A DNA stretch of 64,000 nt from Cyclobacteriaceae bacterium (GTDB taxonomy: Bacteria; Bacteroidota; Bacteroidia; Cytophagales; Cyclobacteriaceae). The notes below the pieces were generated by a model. That model ran no database searches, had not been told where the DNA came from, and worked only from the letters and a program-made list of their open reading frames with translations. Shown here piece by piece: positions 26,601 to 36,521 of the stretch; the first letter of the stretch is position 1, and every line of letters begins with the position of its first letter. The DNA is taken from NCBI GenBank assembly GCA_019694875.1, contig JAIBBC010000002.1, positions 744,001-808,000 of the forward strand, given 5' to 3'. The position numbers were made by a program, and so were the translations under genes.

Positions 26601-28694
26601 ATGCCAGAAACGGTTAAGGAAAAGTCCAAGAAATCAAAGGAATCAAAACTTTCGCAGGACGTATTGCTCAGGGCGTACGAACTCATGTGTACAGCAAGGC
26701 GCATGGCCGAACTTTACGATGAGAACCGCGAGATTTGCAGCAAATATGTTCATAGTACTTCACGCGGGCACGAAGCCATCCAGCTGGCTGCCGGCATGCA
26801 GTTGAAGTCATTTGATTTTGCATCGCTCTATTATCGTGATGAATCGATGCTGCTCGGAATCGGCATGCAGCCGCATGAACTGATGATGCAGTTGATGGCG
26901 AAGCGTGACGATCCTTTCTCGGGTGGAAGAACGTACTACGGCCATCCGTCTTTAAAGCGCGAGGGCTTTCCGTTAATTCCGCATCAGAGTTCTGCAACGG
27001 GTATGCAGGCGATCCCGGCAACGGGTATGGCCCATGGCATCGCATATCTCGAATCACAGAAGTTATTAAAAGGTAAAAACAACCCGATTGTTATTTGCTC
27101 ATTGGGCGATGGCTCTGTTACCGAAGGCGAAGTTGCTGAGGCATTTCAGATGGCGGTGCTCAAGAAGCTCCCGATTCTTTATCTGATCCAGGATAACGAT
27201 TGGGGGATATCGGCAACCGGAAGCGAGATGCGGGCAATGGATGCGTACGAGTATGCAGCGGGCTTTAAAGGGATGGAACGCATGCGGGTAGATGGTTCTG
27301 ATTTTTCTGATTCGTTTGAAGGATTAAGCAAAGCAATAGAATACGTTCGCAAAAAACGCGCGCCAATTCTTGTTCATGCAAAATGTCCGTTGCTCGGTCA
27401 CCACACATCCGGTGTTCGCAAAGAATGGTATCGCGGAGAAAATCTTGATTTGCATCAGCAGGACGATCCCCTCGCTAAGCTGGAGAAACAATTATTGGAA
27501 CAGGTTGATGAATCCACGCTCGCATCGGTCCGTAACAAAGCCTCTGCTTTTGTTGAAACGGAATATAAAAAAGCATTAAGCTCTTCGGATCCTGATATTG
27601 ATGATTTTGATTCGCATGAGTTTGCCCCGACTCCCGTCACCGAAGAGAAAGGCAACCGTTCTCCGAAAGGCGGTGAAAAGGTTGTGATGGTGGATGCTGC
27701 GCTTCATGCGGTAGACGAGATTCTTAAAAAACATCCTGAAGCATTGTTCTACGGTCAGGATGTTGGCCGCAGGCTGGGCGGTGTGTTCCGCGAAGCGGCA
27801 ACGCTCGCACAAAAGTATGGCGATGAGCGGGTATTCAACACACCCATTCAGGAAGCTTACATTGTCGGTTCAACTGCGGGTATGTCGGCTGTAGGTGCCA
27901 AGCCTATCGTAGAAATTCAATTTGCAGATTACATCTGGCCCGGGATCAACCAGTTGGTGGAGGAGCTTTCGAAAAGCTGCTACTTATCAAAAGGTCAGTT
28001 CCCGATTCAGTCACTCATTCGCGTTCCGATCGGTGCCTACGGTGGAGGCGGACCCTATCATTCGGGTAGCGTTGAATCGGCTTTGGTTACCATTAACGGT
28101 ATCAAGATTGTGTACCCGTCTAACGCGGCCGATATGAAAGGATTGCTGAAGGCATCGTTCTATGATCCTAACCCGGTGGTGTTGCTGGAGCATAAAGGTT
28201 TATACTGGTCGAAGGTTCCGGGAACGGCTGATGCAAAAACAGTTGAGCCGGATGAAGATTACATCATTCCGCTAGGGAAAGCGAACATCGTTCAGAAAGC
28301 GGATGCAAAGCATGTTGAAGCGGGAGAGAGCGCAGTAATCATCACATACGGTATGGGTGTTTACTGGGCGAAAGAAGCTTCGAAAAAATTCAAAGGCCGT
28401 ATTGAGATTCTGGATCTAAGAACACTCAATCCGTTAGACTGGCCCGCAATACAGGCTGGCGTTGAAACGCATGGCCGGGTAATGGTGTTAACGGAGGAAC
28501 CAATTCATAATTCGTTTGCCGAATCGCTGGCCGGACGAATTTCAAAACAGTGCTTTTCTTTTTTAGATGCGCCTGTGTGGACGGTTGGCGCGGTTAATCT
28601 CCCGGCAGTTCCGCTGAATGTTGATCTGGAGAAAATGATGCTGCCTTCAGCCGATAAAGTATTTGCCGAGCTTGAGAAACTGTTGAGTTACTAG
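26601..28694 (+). CDS. Fused alpha/beta E1 of a 2-oxoacid dehydrogenase (branched-chain type)
   Basis: A 697-residue thiamine diphosphate enzyme in which the alpha and beta subunits form one chain. The alpha half (about 15-340) has STSRGHEAIQLA, YYRDE and the ThDP/Mg motif GDGSVTEGEVAEAF ending in NDWGIS. A charged linker follows, with the beta half from about 360 (GQDVGRRLGGVFREA, NTPIQEAYIVGSTAGM, IQFADYIWP, GGGGPYHSGSVE). It decarboxylates a 2-oxo acid, probably a branched-chain one, and passes the acyl group to a lipoyl E2. No E2 or E3 gene is in the window. The stop codon overlaps that of the convergent tamL by four bases. Confidence 0.88.
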   Translation: MPETVKEKSKKSKESKLSQDVLLRAYELMCTARRMAELYDENREICSKYVHSTSRGHEAIQLAAGMQLKSFDFASLYYRDESMLLGIGMQPHELMMQLMAKRDDPFSGGRTYYGHPSLKREGFPLIPHQSSATGMQAIPATGMAHGIAYLESQKLLKGKNNPIVICSLGDGSVTEGEVAEAFQMAVLKKLPILYLIQDNDWGISATGSEMRAMDAYEYAAGFKGMERMRVDGSDFSDSFEGLSKAIEYVRKKRAPILVHAKCPLLGHHTSGVRKEWYRGENLDLHQQDDPLAKLEKQLLEQVDESTLASVRNKASAFVETEYKKALSSSDPDIDDFDSHEFAPTPVTEEKGNRSPKGGEKVVMVDAALHAVDEILKKHPEALFYGQDVGRRLGGVFREAATLAQKYGDERVFNTPIQEAYIVGSTAGMSAVGAKPIVEIQFADYIWPGINQLVEELSKSCYLSKGQFPIQSLIRVPIGAYGGGGPYHSGSVESALVTINGIKIVYPSNAADMKGLLKASFYDPNPVVLLEHKGLYWSKVPGTADAKTVEPDEDYIIPLGKANIVQKADAKHVEAGESAVIITYGMGVYWAKEASKKFKGRIEILDLRTLNPLDWPAIQAGVETHGRVMVLTEEPIHNSFAESLAGRISKQCFSFLDAPVWTVGAVNLPAVPLNVDLEKMMLPSADKVFAELEKLLSY

Positions 28695-31174
28695 AACGAG
28701 TACCCGATTCCGATGTTGTAAATAACCGGTTCATTGTATTGCGTGTACGGCCGGAAGAAACGCATTTTCGGAAGCACAAACCGGTCGCCCGAATCCCGTG
28801 CCGGGTCATACGCTTTGATACCCACATCGAACCGAAGGATCAGGAACGAGAAATTGAATCGTAAACCGAATCCGGTTCCTACACCAATTTCGCGGTAAAA
28901 CCGGTTGAGATTAAACTGTGAATTCCCCTTGTCTTCATTATTATCATCCAGCGGCTTGAAAGTCCACACGTTTCCGGCATCCACGAACACAGCACCTTCC
29001 ACGAAGCCAAAAATCTTCTTGCGGATCTCTACGCTTCCTTCCAGCAAAATGTCACCTGGCTTTTCAAACTGATAATTAAAATATCCGTCTTGCGCGATGT
29101 CACTGCTCACATCCGGCTTGAACGAACCCTGGCCCAGTCTGCGTGGCCGCCATGCGCGGATACTGTTACTACCGCCAGCAAAGAAGTATTTTTCGTAGGG
29201 GAGGGCCCGTGTTGTGTCGCCATACGCATAAGCCACCCCGCCATTGAAACGATAGGCCAGCATGGTGGTTTTGTCTAATACTTTTGTTCTTCTGAAATCC
29301 ACGCTTGCGCGGAGGTATTTAAATTTCTGTAAACCTTCCGCTGAGATGTCGATCAGGTTTTGAATCGTTCCGCCACTTTCAATCGCCCACCGGAAAAAGG
29401 CTGACGTTGTACCCGGACTTCCGTAGTTATTGAAGTTCCAGGTCATCGCGAAGATCATGCTGCTCACAAATGATGAGTTGAACGAGTACTTCAGCGGGTT
29501 ACCGTATTCGCTGAATTGTTGATTCAAAAAGGTTTGAAACCCGTCAGACGTAGTTGAATTGATCACACTCAGGTTGACGATTGTGAAATCATATCGCCTG
29601 ATGCGTTGATTATCCCAGCTGTATGTGAAGTTGGCCGATGTTGCCTTCCGCTGATACTCGGGGCGATTTGTGTAGGTGTACCCAACCTGAACTTTTGTTC
29701 GCGGGTTAACGCGACCAAGCCGGTAGCGCATCCGATCGGGAAGCGGGAACAGGAATTGCGGGAACAGGATTGAAGCGTTTATGCCCGCTTCAATGCTGCG
29801 GTACACACTGATGTTGCTTGATTGTGTTGCCGAAAGCACACCTTCATAACCGACACGGCCGTTCATTTCAAAGTTTTCGAGGCCTTTGAAAATGTTACGT
29901 TTCATAAAGTTGACGCTGTAGAACGGACCGGGAAATCCCTGCGTTACACTCATACCGATTTCGTTCGACCATTGGTAACGGTCAAGCGGGCTGGTGAAAA
30001 TGTTGGCGATGAACTTTCCGCCCGATGTATCGTAATTCACGTTCACGAACTTGAAGTTGTTCAGGTTGGCCAGCTGGCGTTGTGTGTCGAACGTTTTTGT
30101 GCGACTATAAAACTGCCCCGGCTTAAGGAACACGCGCTGACCGAGCATTCTCAAACTGTAGTTTCGTTCAAAGTATTGAAAGTTAACACCGCGCGAAGCG
30201 CGCTTCGTACGGAATGTATTCGCGGAAGGCGGAGCAATCCCGGCATCGGTTGTGAAGTTAACCTCGTCAATAACAAACTTTTTGTGATAACCGCGTTTGG
30301 CGGGGTCGTTCACAATCACCTGAACTCCGATCCTTCGGTTTGGCCGATACGTAGTATCGGTTTCATATTCGATATACTGACGACTAAAATCGTAATAGCC
30401 GTTGTCTTTTAACAGTAAATCCAACCGTTCGCGTTCCTTCGAAAAATTATCCTGACGATAACGCTGGCCTTTTACCAGGAAACTTTGCGCTTTGTTACTG
30501 ATTAACAGATTGTAGATCGCAGTATCCGTTACCCGATAGAAAACCGTGTCGATGCGGTATGGCTTGCCTGCGCGGATTGTGTATTCGATCTGCACTTTCT
30601 TCCGGAACCGTTCTTTGTTTCGCTTGCGTTCATTCTCCGGCACAAGTTCACAGGACGTGACCGAGTTGTTGAAATAGCCATTCGAGAACAGGTAATCCGA
30701 AAACTTTGCCACAGTTAGGTCTGTTGCAGATGAATCGTACACGGTAATCGGGTCAACCCATTGCATCAGTAAATTACCGTTCTGAATACGGTCGTTAAGC
30801 TTATCAATTTTGCTTTGCTTGGTGAAAAGCAGGTTGTTGGCTTTGTTGTCGGATTTAGCCTTGGCAATTTTTGCGTTATACTTTTTTTCAATCTTTGCGA
30901 TCTTCTTCTCATACTTTTTCGGATCGAACTTTTTGCGGCCGAGGTAATGTACCCAACGCGGAGTTAACGGAATCCGTCCGAAGGCTTTTTGATTTTCCTT
31001 TTGTGTGTACAGATCTTTTAAGGTGTTCTCGCTGATGTCGGCCGGCTGGCCTTTGATTTTTTGGCGGTAGAGCAGCCGCTCGTTTTCCTTCAGATACCGG
31101 GTGCCGGTGCACGCCTGCAGCAGGATCAAAACTGAGAAAAGAAGGAAATAATATCTATTTTTCGAGGGTATCAA
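28691..31174 (-). CDS. TamL-like outer-membrane assembly lipoprotein (Omp85 family)
   Basis: An 827-residue Omp85-family protein. It starts with a lipoprotein signal (SVLILLQAC, lipobox Cys22), then TRYLKENERLL. POTRA-like sequence follows in the first 420 residues (VQIEYTIRAGKPYRIDTVFYR; GVQVIVNDP) and a C-terminal 16-strand-type barrel region (LPYEKYFFAGGSNSIRAWRPRRLGQG, about 660-690) ending in an aromatic residue (NIGIGYSF). Lipidation distinguishes the Bacteroidota TamL from proteobacterial TamA. It probably works with TamB in outer-membrane assembly. The start codon appears to be TTG, 10 bases from the divergent methyltransferase start. Confidence 0.88.
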   Translation of the reverse strand: MIPSKNRYYFLLFSVLILLQACTGTRYLKENERLLYRQKIKGQPADISENTLKDLYTQKENQKAFGRIPLTPRWVHYLGRKKFDPKKYEKKIAKIEKKYNAKIAKAKSDNKANNLLFTKQSKIDKLNDRIQNGNLLMQWVDPITVYDSSATDLTVAKFSDYLFSNGYFNNSVTSCELVPENERKRNKERFRKKVQIEYTIRAGKPYRIDTVFYRVTDTAIYNLLISNKAQSFLVKGQRYRQDNFSKERERLDLLLKDNGYYDFSRQYIEYETDTTYRPNRRIGVQVIVNDPAKRGYHKKFVIDEVNFTTDAGIAPPSANTFRTKRASRGVNFQYFERNYSLRMLGQRVFLKPGQFYSRTKTFDTQRQLANLNNFKFVNVNYDTSGGKFIANIFTSPLDRYQWSNEIGMSVTQGFPGPFYSVNFMKRNIFKGLENFEMNGRVGYEGVLSATQSSNISVYRSIEAGINASILFPQFLFPLPDRMRYRLGRVNPRTKVQVGYTYTNRPEYQRKATSANFTYSWDNQRIRRYDFTIVNLSVINSTTSDGFQTFLNQQFSEYGNPLKYSFNSSFVSSMIFAMTWNFNNYGSPGTTSAFFRWAIESGGTIQNLIDISAEGLQKFKYLRASVDFRRTKVLDKTTMLAYRFNGGVAYAYGDTTRALPYEKYFFAGGSNSIRAWRPRRLGQGSFKPDVSSDIAQDGYFNYQFEKPGDILLEGSVEIRKKIFGFVEGAVFVDAGNVWTFKPLDDNNEDKGNSQFNLNRFYREIGVGTGFGLRFNFSFLILRFDVGIKAYDPARDSGDRFVLPKMRFFRPYTQYNEPVIYNIGIGYSF

Positions 31175-31184
31175 CGGTCAAAAA

Positions 31185-31925
31185 ATGCTGTCCAAAGCGC
31201 GGATCAAATTCATCAAATCTTTGCAATTAAAGAAATACCGAAAACAGGAACAATGTTTTACGGTGGAGGGTGAAAAAAGCGTGCTGGAGGTTCTCGGCTC
31301 AGCTTTAGTCGTAAAGGAACTGTATGCCACGGCAGACTTTATCGAACGCCAGAAGCCGGTAGTCAACCGGTTTAAGGGAGCGATAGTCACGGTAACGGAA
31401 AAAGAACTTGCTTCCGTTGGTGAATATGCCACCAATAATGCTGCGCTTGCTGTTGTCGAAATCCCTGAAAACACCAAGCCCAAACCGGACGCACAAGAGT
31501 TTGTACTGATGCTTGACGATATTCGTGATCCCGGCAACCTGGGCACCATTATCCGCACGGCCGATTGGTACGGAATAAAGAACATCATCGCCTCTGAAGA
31601 AACAGCTGATGTGTACAACGCGAAGGTAATCCAGGCGAGCATGGGTTCGTTCGTTCGAACGAATGTGTATTACACCAAGCTGACTGATTATTTGGCTGAC
31701 AATAAATTGCCTGTGTTCGGAACATTTCTGAACGGGGAGGATGCTCACACATTCAATTTCGGAACTGGCGGGATTGTTGTAATCGGCAATGAAGCAAATG
31801 GAATTTCGGATGAAGTCAAAGACTTCGTTACGCAGAAAATCACTATCCCGCGATACGGGAATGCAGAATCATTAAATGCAGGTATTGCAACGGCTGTAAT
31901 CCTGGATAATATCCGCAGGCACTAA
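31185..31925 (+). CDS. TrmH/SpoU family RNA 2'-O-methyltransferase
   Basis: A 246-residue SPOUT-class methyltransferase. The N-terminal substrate-binding part (SKARIKFIKSLQLKKYRKQEQCFTVEGEKSVLE) is of the L30e-like type. The C-terminal knot region shows LDDIRDPGNLGTIIRTADWYG, a GNEANGISDEV segment and IPRYGNAESLNAGIATAVIL, the S-adenosylmethionine-binding trefoil knot. It methylates a ribose in rRNA or tRNA, but the exact target cannot be read from sequence. It is divergent from tamL with only 10 bases between start codons and overlaps the convergent queuosine transporter stop by four bases. Confidence 0.9.
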   Translation: MLSKARIKFIKSLQLKKYRKQEQCFTVEGEKSVLEVLGSALVVKELYATADFIERQKPVVNRFKGAIVTVTEKELASVGEYATNNAALAVVEIPENTKPKPDAQEFVLMLDDIRDPGNLGTIIRTADWYGIKNIIASEETADVYNAKVIQASMGSFVRTNVYYTKLTDYLADNKLPVFGTFLNGEDAHTFNFGTGGIVVIGNEANGISDEVKDFVTQKITIPRYGNAESLNAGIATAVILDNIRRH

Positions 31926-32701
31926 AAGAAACCCTTGCTGCTTTCGGTCGCTTCTGCAGAAATTTTCTCTGCATGTTCTTTCCCTAAATACTTGTCGATG
32001 GTTGAATGCCCAACATAGATAACAGGCGTTAACACAATCGCTACAATAAATTTGTAGATGTAGTTAGTAAAACACATGGCAATCAGGTATTTGGTTTCGA
32101 ATTGCCCGTAGAATGCGATGAACAGAACCACGAAGCTGTCTACCAGTTGGGAAATTAGGGTCGAACCGGTTGACCGCAGCCAAAGATATTTGTTGCCGGT
32201 AACTTTTTTTAATTTTTGGAAGATGTACACATCGGTAAGTTGCCCGATGATAAAGGCAGTCAGCGATCCGATGATAATGCGTTGTCCTTGCCCGAAAATT
32301 TTACTGAACGCGAATTCCATATCAACGGACGTTCCATCGGGGCTTTTGGTGTAGTGCCAGAAGTCGGCAGGGTGAAGCCTCATGGCAATAAATATTATCA
32401 GGAAGGCATAGGCAATTAAACCTGCGGTGAGATAACTGATGCGTTTAACGCCCGGTTTACCGAAGTATTCGTTAATCAAATCGGTTGTGATAAACACCAC
32501 GGGCCAAATCAGTACACCTGCCGTAAGGTTAAAGTCCATGGTAAATCCGAGAATGTTCAGATTTGCGGGATGCAACCCCAGGCTTTGTTCGAACGAAAAG
32601 ATTTTCACGCCAATCATTTCCGCCAGAAGCGAATTGGTGATGAAGATACCTGACAGAACCAGGAACAGGCGATGTTTCTTTTGCTCGAGTGTGGGGTGCA
32701 T
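31922..32701 (-). CDS. Queuosine precursor transporter (YhhQ/DUF165 family)
   Basis: A 259-residue membrane protein with about six or seven helices. It carries the family segments LLAEMIGVKIF, PVVFITTDLINEYFGK, IGSLTAFIIGQLTDVYIFQKLK and STLISQLVDSFVVLFIAF. The family takes up 7-deazaguanine precursors for queuosine tRNA modification. The RNase Z gene stop lies 3 bases from this start on the same strand (32705 versus 32701), so the two tRNA-related genes are probably one transcript, rnz first. Confidence 0.9.
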   Translation of the reverse strand: MHPTLEQKKHRLFLVLSGIFITNSLLAEMIGVKIFSFEQSLGLHPANLNILGFTMDFNLTAGVLIWPVVFITTDLINEYFGKPGVKRISYLTAGLIAYAFLIIFIAMRLHPADFWHYTKSPDGTSVDMEFAFSKIFGQGQRIIIGSLTAFIIGQLTDVYIFQKLKKVTGNKYLWLRSTGSTLISQLVDSFVVLFIAFYGQFETKYLIAMCFTNYIYKFIVAIVLTPVIYVGHSTIDKYLGKEHAEKISAEATESSKGFF

Positions 32702-32704
32702 AGG

Positions 32705-33622
32705 TTAATCTTCGATGGTAAAGGTTTCGCCTTCCAGGGCAAGATAGGTATTTTGGAACACGCGCTTGGCCTCGTCAATTACCGGAAGCAGATCTTTATA
32801 ACGGGCTGAAAAATGTCCGATCAGCAGTCGCACGGATCTGGCTTTCACTGCGATGGTAGCAGCCTGCTTAACTGTGCTGTGCCGGGTTTCCAGCGCTTTG
32901 TCTGCGTCTTCTTCCATGAACGTTGCTTCATGGTACAGAACATCCACTTCTCTGATTTGTTCAACGATGTCCTCAAAATATTGCGTGTCGGAACAATACG
33001 CGTAGCTTCTGGATTTTCGTGGCGAAAGCGTGAGCGATTCGTTTTTATAAAGGATGTTTCCTTCCTCATCCACAATATCTTCGCCCGCTTTCAACTTATT
33101 CAATTGAAGGATTGAGAGGTTTTGCGGCATTACTTCTTTGTCGATTCTTCTCGGTTTTAATTTCTCGCGTATCAGGAAGCCGGAACAGTCAAGCTTGTGC
33201 AGCAGGGGAATGGTTTCAACGGTGACAAACTTGTTCTCGAAGACAACCTCTTGCTTGCCCGGCGTGAGCTGGTGAAAAATAATTTTATAGTTGAGCGATG
33301 ACTTCGAATATTTAAGCTGAAGCATGATGATCTCGTCAAGCCCTTTGTGACTGTAAATATGAAGATCGTTTTTTCGTTTGTTGAGGTGAAGTGTGAAAAT
33401 CAATCCCATGAGGCCCAGGTAGTGATCGCCATGCAGGTGTGAAATGAAGATGTGATCGATGCGGTGCATGTGGAGATCAAACTTCATCAGCTGTAATTGC
33501 GCGCCTTCAGCGCAATCGATCATGAAGTAGTTGTTTTCGACTTCGATGAACTGTGCAGACGGCATGCGGCCGTAAGCCGGAACGGCACCACTTGAACCGA
33601 GTATCGTAATTTTAAACGCCAC
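32705..33622 (-). CDS. rnz: Ribonuclease Z
   Basis: A 305-residue metallo-beta-lactamase-fold endonuclease that trims tRNA 3' ends. It has ITILGSSGAVPAYGRMPSAQ at the start and the zinc motif FISHLHGDHYLG (about residues 58-69). Further metal ligands lie in CSDTQY (Asp), YHEATF and IGHFSARYKD. The likely start is GTG at 33622. It precedes the queuosine transporter in the same direction. Confidence 0.92.
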   Translation of the reverse strand: MAFKITILGSSGAVPAYGRMPSAQFIEVENNYFMIDCAEGAQLQLMKFDLHMHRIDHIFISHLHGDHYLGLMGLIFTLHLNKRKNDLHIYSHKGLDEIIMLQLKYSKSSLNYKIIFHQLTPGKQEVVFENKFVTVETIPLLHKLDCSGFLIREKLKPRRIDKEVMPQNLSILQLNKLKAGEDIVDEEGNILYKNESLTLSPRKSRSYAYCSDTQYFEDIVEQIREVDVLYHEATFMEEDADKALETRHSTVKQAATIAVKARSVRLLIGHFSARYKDLLPVIDEAKRVFQNTYLALEGETFTIED

Positions 33623-33663
33623 AACCTTGCTTCGCAGTAAGTTCTGAATTTATTTCTTTTTGA

Positions 33664-33685
33664 AAAAGCCGACCCGGCGGCTTTC
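33664..33685 (-). terminator. Second hairpin between STAS gene and rnz
   Basis: On the minus strand, AAAGCCG, loop CCGGGT, CGGCTTT, followed by TTC and an A-rich stretch. A 7-bp stem with a short T tract. It lies downstream of the stronger hairpin at 33711-33742. Confidence 0.45.
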
Positions 33686-33710
33686 GGCAGCCGGCTGTTG
33701 TATAAAACAA

Positions 33711-33742
33711 GAAGACCAAAATCATCAACGACTTTGGTCTTC
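33711..33742 (-). terminator. Terminator after STAS gene
   Basis: A perfect 10-bp stem (GAAGACCAAA with TTTGGTCTTC, 12-base loop). On the minus strand it is followed by TTGTTTTATA. It lies 26 bases after the STAS stop. Confidence 0.75.
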
Positions 33743-33767
33743 ATTAATTTATGTGATCGTACCGATC

Positions 33768-34148
33768 TTACCGGTTGTCCCGGTCTTTTAGATCTTTTTC
33801 AATTTCGTGCATGAACACGGCATCAATGGCTTCTTCGGCTGTGTTGGTGATGTTCAGCACGCTATCAAGTTGAGAGATTTTAATCAGCTTCACGGTGTGT
33901 TCCGACAATGCTGCCAGTACAAAAATTCCGCCTTCTTCCTGGAAGATACGATTGCCTACGAGCAACGCGCTCAGACCGGATGAATCGGTGTACTTAACGT
34001 CCGACAAATCGAGGATAATATTCTTAACGCCCTCCGCGTGCAGCGTGATAAGCTCTGACTTCAGGTTCGGAGCAACACTGCTATCCATCTTCTCCTCGTG
34101 CAGGCGCAGCAAGCTGTATTTCTCCTGCTTATCGATCGTGTATTTCAT
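33768..34148 (-). CDS. STAS-domain protein (anti-sigma factor antagonist family)
   Basis: A 126-residue single STAS domain. The core KNIILDLSDVKYTDSSGLSALLVGNRIFQ contains DSSG, the position of the serine phosphorylated in SpoIIAA-type proteins (about residue 55). The C-terminus is a charged tail (EIEKDLKDRDNR). No partner kinase or phosphatase is nearby, so its signalling circuit is unknown. It follows purC by 15 bases on the same strand and is probably its operon partner. Confidence 0.85.
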   Translation of the reverse strand: MKYTIDKQEKYSLLRLHEEKMDSSVAPNLKSELITLHAEGVKNIILDLSDVKYTDSSGLSALLVGNRIFQEEGGIFVLAALSEHTVKLIKISQLDSVLNITNTAEEAIDAVFMHEIEKDLKDRDNR

Positions 34149-34163
34149 GTTCTTGGGTACTGT

Positions 34164-35126
34164 TTAGCTCTTGCGAGCCTCAAAATTAACGGAATTTACC
34201 GAATTAATGATACTATCGTGGATTCTTTGAAGCAGATCGCCCGTGCCGGTTCCGGACAGTTTTTCACCGGTAAAATGGTGGTACAATTCGCGGTAACGCT
34301 CTGATATTGAGTTCACAATTTGTGGAGTCATTTCGGGTACCTGCTGCCCGTCTTTGCCCTGGAATCCGTTTTCGATCAGCCACTGACGTACAAATTCTTT
34401 CGAAAGCTGCTTTTGGGTTTCACCTTTCTGCTGACGGTCGGCATATCCTTCCGCATAAAAGTAGCGTGATGAATCAGGAGTATGAACCTCATCTATCAGA
34501 TAGATCGTATCATTCTGCTTACCGAATTCATACTTGGTATCCACCAGGATTAATCCGCGCTCAGCGGCCAGCTCAGTACCCTTTGCAAACAACGTGAATG
34601 TGTACTTCTCTAACGTTTCGTAATCTTTTTGTGAAACCAGTCCGCGGCTTAGAATTTCCTCGCGCGAAATATCTTCATCGTGCCCCACCTTAGCTTTGGT
34701 GGTAGGGGTGATGATGGGCTTCGGAAATTTATCGTTCTCTTTCAACCCTTCCGGAAGCGCCACTCCGCAAAGCGTTCGCTTTCCTGCTTTGTATTCGCGC
34801 CACGCATGGCCTGCGAGGTAGCCGCGCACAACCATCTCCACGGTAAAGGGTTCGCACTTAAAACCCACGGTAACATTAGGGTCAGGCGTACTGATTACCC
34901 AGTTCGGAACAAGTTCTTTGGTTGCTTTTAAGTTGATGGCTGCAATCTGGTTTAACACCCGGCCCTTGTCGGGGATCGCTTTCGGCAGCACAACATCAAA
35001 TGCCGAGATGCGGTCGGTTGCCACCATGGCCATGATGTTCCCGAAATAGTACACATCACGAACCTTGCCGCGATAAAAACCCGTCTGACCCTGAAACTTG
35101 AAATTGGTTTCCTTGATTGCGTCCAT
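34164..35126 (-). CDS. purC: Phosphoribosylaminoimidazole-succinocarboxamide synthase
   Basis: A 320-residue SAICAR synthase of purine biosynthesis. It shows [65 protein letters not shown] and [17 protein letters not shown], together the ATP and aspartate binding regions. The length matches the longer (about 300-residue) subfamily. An AATCTTTG sequence about 20 bases upstream resembles a -7 box. The STAS gene follows closely. Confidence 0.94.
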   Translation of the reverse strand: MDAIKETNFKFQGQTGFYRGKVRDVYYFGNIMAMVATDRISAFDVVLPKAIPDKGRVLNQIAAINLKATKELVPNWVISTPDPNVTVGFKCEPFTVEMVVRGYLAGHAWREYKAGKRTLCGVALPEGLKENDKFPKPIITPTTKAKVGHDEDISREEILSRGLVSQKDYETLEKYTFTLFAKGTELAAERGLILVDTKYEFGKQNDTIYLIDEVHTPDSSRYFYAEGYADRQQKGETQKQLSKEFVRQWLIENGFQGKDGQQVPEMTPQIVNSISERYRELYHHFTGEKLSGTGTGDLLQRIHDSIINSVNSVNFEARKS

Positions 35127-35186
35127 AGAAAAAACTGAAGCGCAAAGATTGGAAATGTGTGGCAGAAAATTGGCCTGCCGGTTTAA

Positions 35187-36497
35187 TTAATTCTTGGGCT
35201 CAACCAGCAGACCAGCCTTGAAAACATAGGTTTTTGTAACGTTTCCCTGCTCGTCATATTCTTTCCACTCTTTGTGTTTACGATCGGCAATGTATTCACC
35301 CTGTTCTTTGATCTTGCCGTTCGGATGATAGGCCGTGAACAGTCCGTGTTTGCGGTTGGAGCGAAGCTCGCCTTCGGCCTCAACGCCACCGGCAGGGTAG
35401 TAGGTCTTGTACGGGCCCGTCAGCAAGTTGAATTTATAGGTTTCTTCTTTGGCGAGCTTTCCGTTTTCGAAATATTCATACCGCACGCCCGACAGCTTTC
35501 CGTTCTCGTAATTTTCTTTAACGTGCTCCGTCTTTCCGTCAGGATAGTAAAATACCCACGAGCCGTTAGGATGTTTATTCTTGTACCGCTTAACGGACAT
35601 TAACTTCTCCAGATCGGAGTACTCTTCCACTACCCATTCCTGGCCGGTGAGTGATGGTTGTTCTTTGATTTTCAACTTGCCATTCGGATGGTAGGTGAGC
35701 GCTGTTCCGACTTTGGTACCCTCTTCATACTTGTACCGGTGTTTCACGGTTCCATCGGCATAGTACCCAACGTTATCGCCATGCAGGCGTCCGTTCATGA
35801 AGCTGCCTTCGAGCAACAGGTGACCTTCGCGATCATAGTTTTTAAACTCACCGTTTTTGGAACCTTCCTTCATGGTTGAAACCGTTTCCATCTGACCATT
35901 GTCGTAGAAGGTTTTATAAAAACCACTCATGATGCCGTTTTTATAGTTGCACTCGGTTTCTACCTTTCCGTTTTCATAGAAGCTGCGGGTAATGCCGTTT
36001 GGTTTTCCGTTGGCATACATAATTTCCTTTTTCATGGTTCCTGCAGGATAGTACTCGCGTACCACACCTTCCGGCTTACCTTTTTTGAAAACTGTTTCGC
36101 TTTTGATAATACCGTTATCATAAAACGACTGAACGCTGTCGACCAGCAGATCGTTTTGATAGTAAGCTTTCTGAACAAACTTGCCGGTTTCATCATACAC
36201 CTCTACCGCACCATGACGAAGTCCGTTCACGTAAACCATTTTCCGCGAAAGCGTGCCGGTGGGATTATATTCGGTAAACACGCCTGACTTTTTACCCTTA
36301 TTGAAATTGCCTTCAACAGCTACCTTGCCGTTGGGATAGAATTTTTTGTATGGCCCGATCAGCATCTCTTCGTCATCGGAAGCTACTGCATAAACTTCCT
36401 GCGGAAACCGCTTGGCTGCATCGTAATAGGTTTTGATTTCGCGCTGGGCAAAACCAACAGCTGGCAACAGGATCAGAATAAACAGGATAAAACGCAT
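35187..36497 (-). CDS. Secreted MORN-variant (YwqK-type) repeat protein
   Basis: A 436-residue protein with a signal peptide (MRFILFILILLPAVGFAQ), followed almost entirely by about fifteen repeats of 22-24 residues. Typical units are YYPNGKLK-like with G-x-x-x-G-x (YENGKVETECNYKNGIMSG; HPNGKIKEQGEY). These are annotated in databases as MORN-variant or YwqK antitoxin-like repeats, but no toxin partner is seen and the antitoxin label should not be taken literally. The internal ATG at 36497 is chosen because it gives the signal peptide. A smaller protein of the same repeat family is at 59461-59949. Confidence 0.85.
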   Translation of the reverse strand: MRFILFILILLPAVGFAQREIKTYYDAAKRFPQEVYAVASDDEEMLIGPYKKFYPNGKVAVEGNFNKGKKSGVFTEYNPTGTLSRKMVYVNGLRHGAVEVYDETGKFVQKAYYQNDLLVDSVQSFYDNGIIKSETVFKKGKPEGVVREYYPAGTMKKEIMYANGKPNGITRSFYENGKVETECNYKNGIMSGFYKTFYDNGQMETVSTMKEGSKNGEFKNYDREGHLLLEGSFMNGRLHGDNVGYYADGTVKHRYKYEEGTKVGTALTYHPNGKLKIKEQPSLTGQEWVVEEYSDLEKLMSVKRYKNKHPNGSWVFYYPDGKTEHVKENYENGKLSGVRYEYFENGKLAKEETYKFNLLTGPYKTYYPAGGVEAEGELRSNRKHGLFTAYHPNGKIKEQGEYIADRKHKEWKEYDEQGNVTKTYVFKAGLLVEPKN

Positions 36498-36521
36498 GCT
36501 TTTGAGGGATTCAGACGAAAA

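Noticed and set aside
29822-30412. 196-residue plus-strand frame inside tamL
   Set aside because: tamL on the other strand has clear Omp85 features over the same bases; the plus frame shows no recognisable motif.
35187-36497. Antitoxin function for the YwqK/MORN-variant repeat protein
   Set aside because: The protein has a signal peptide and no toxin gene nearby; the label comes from database naming of the repeat.
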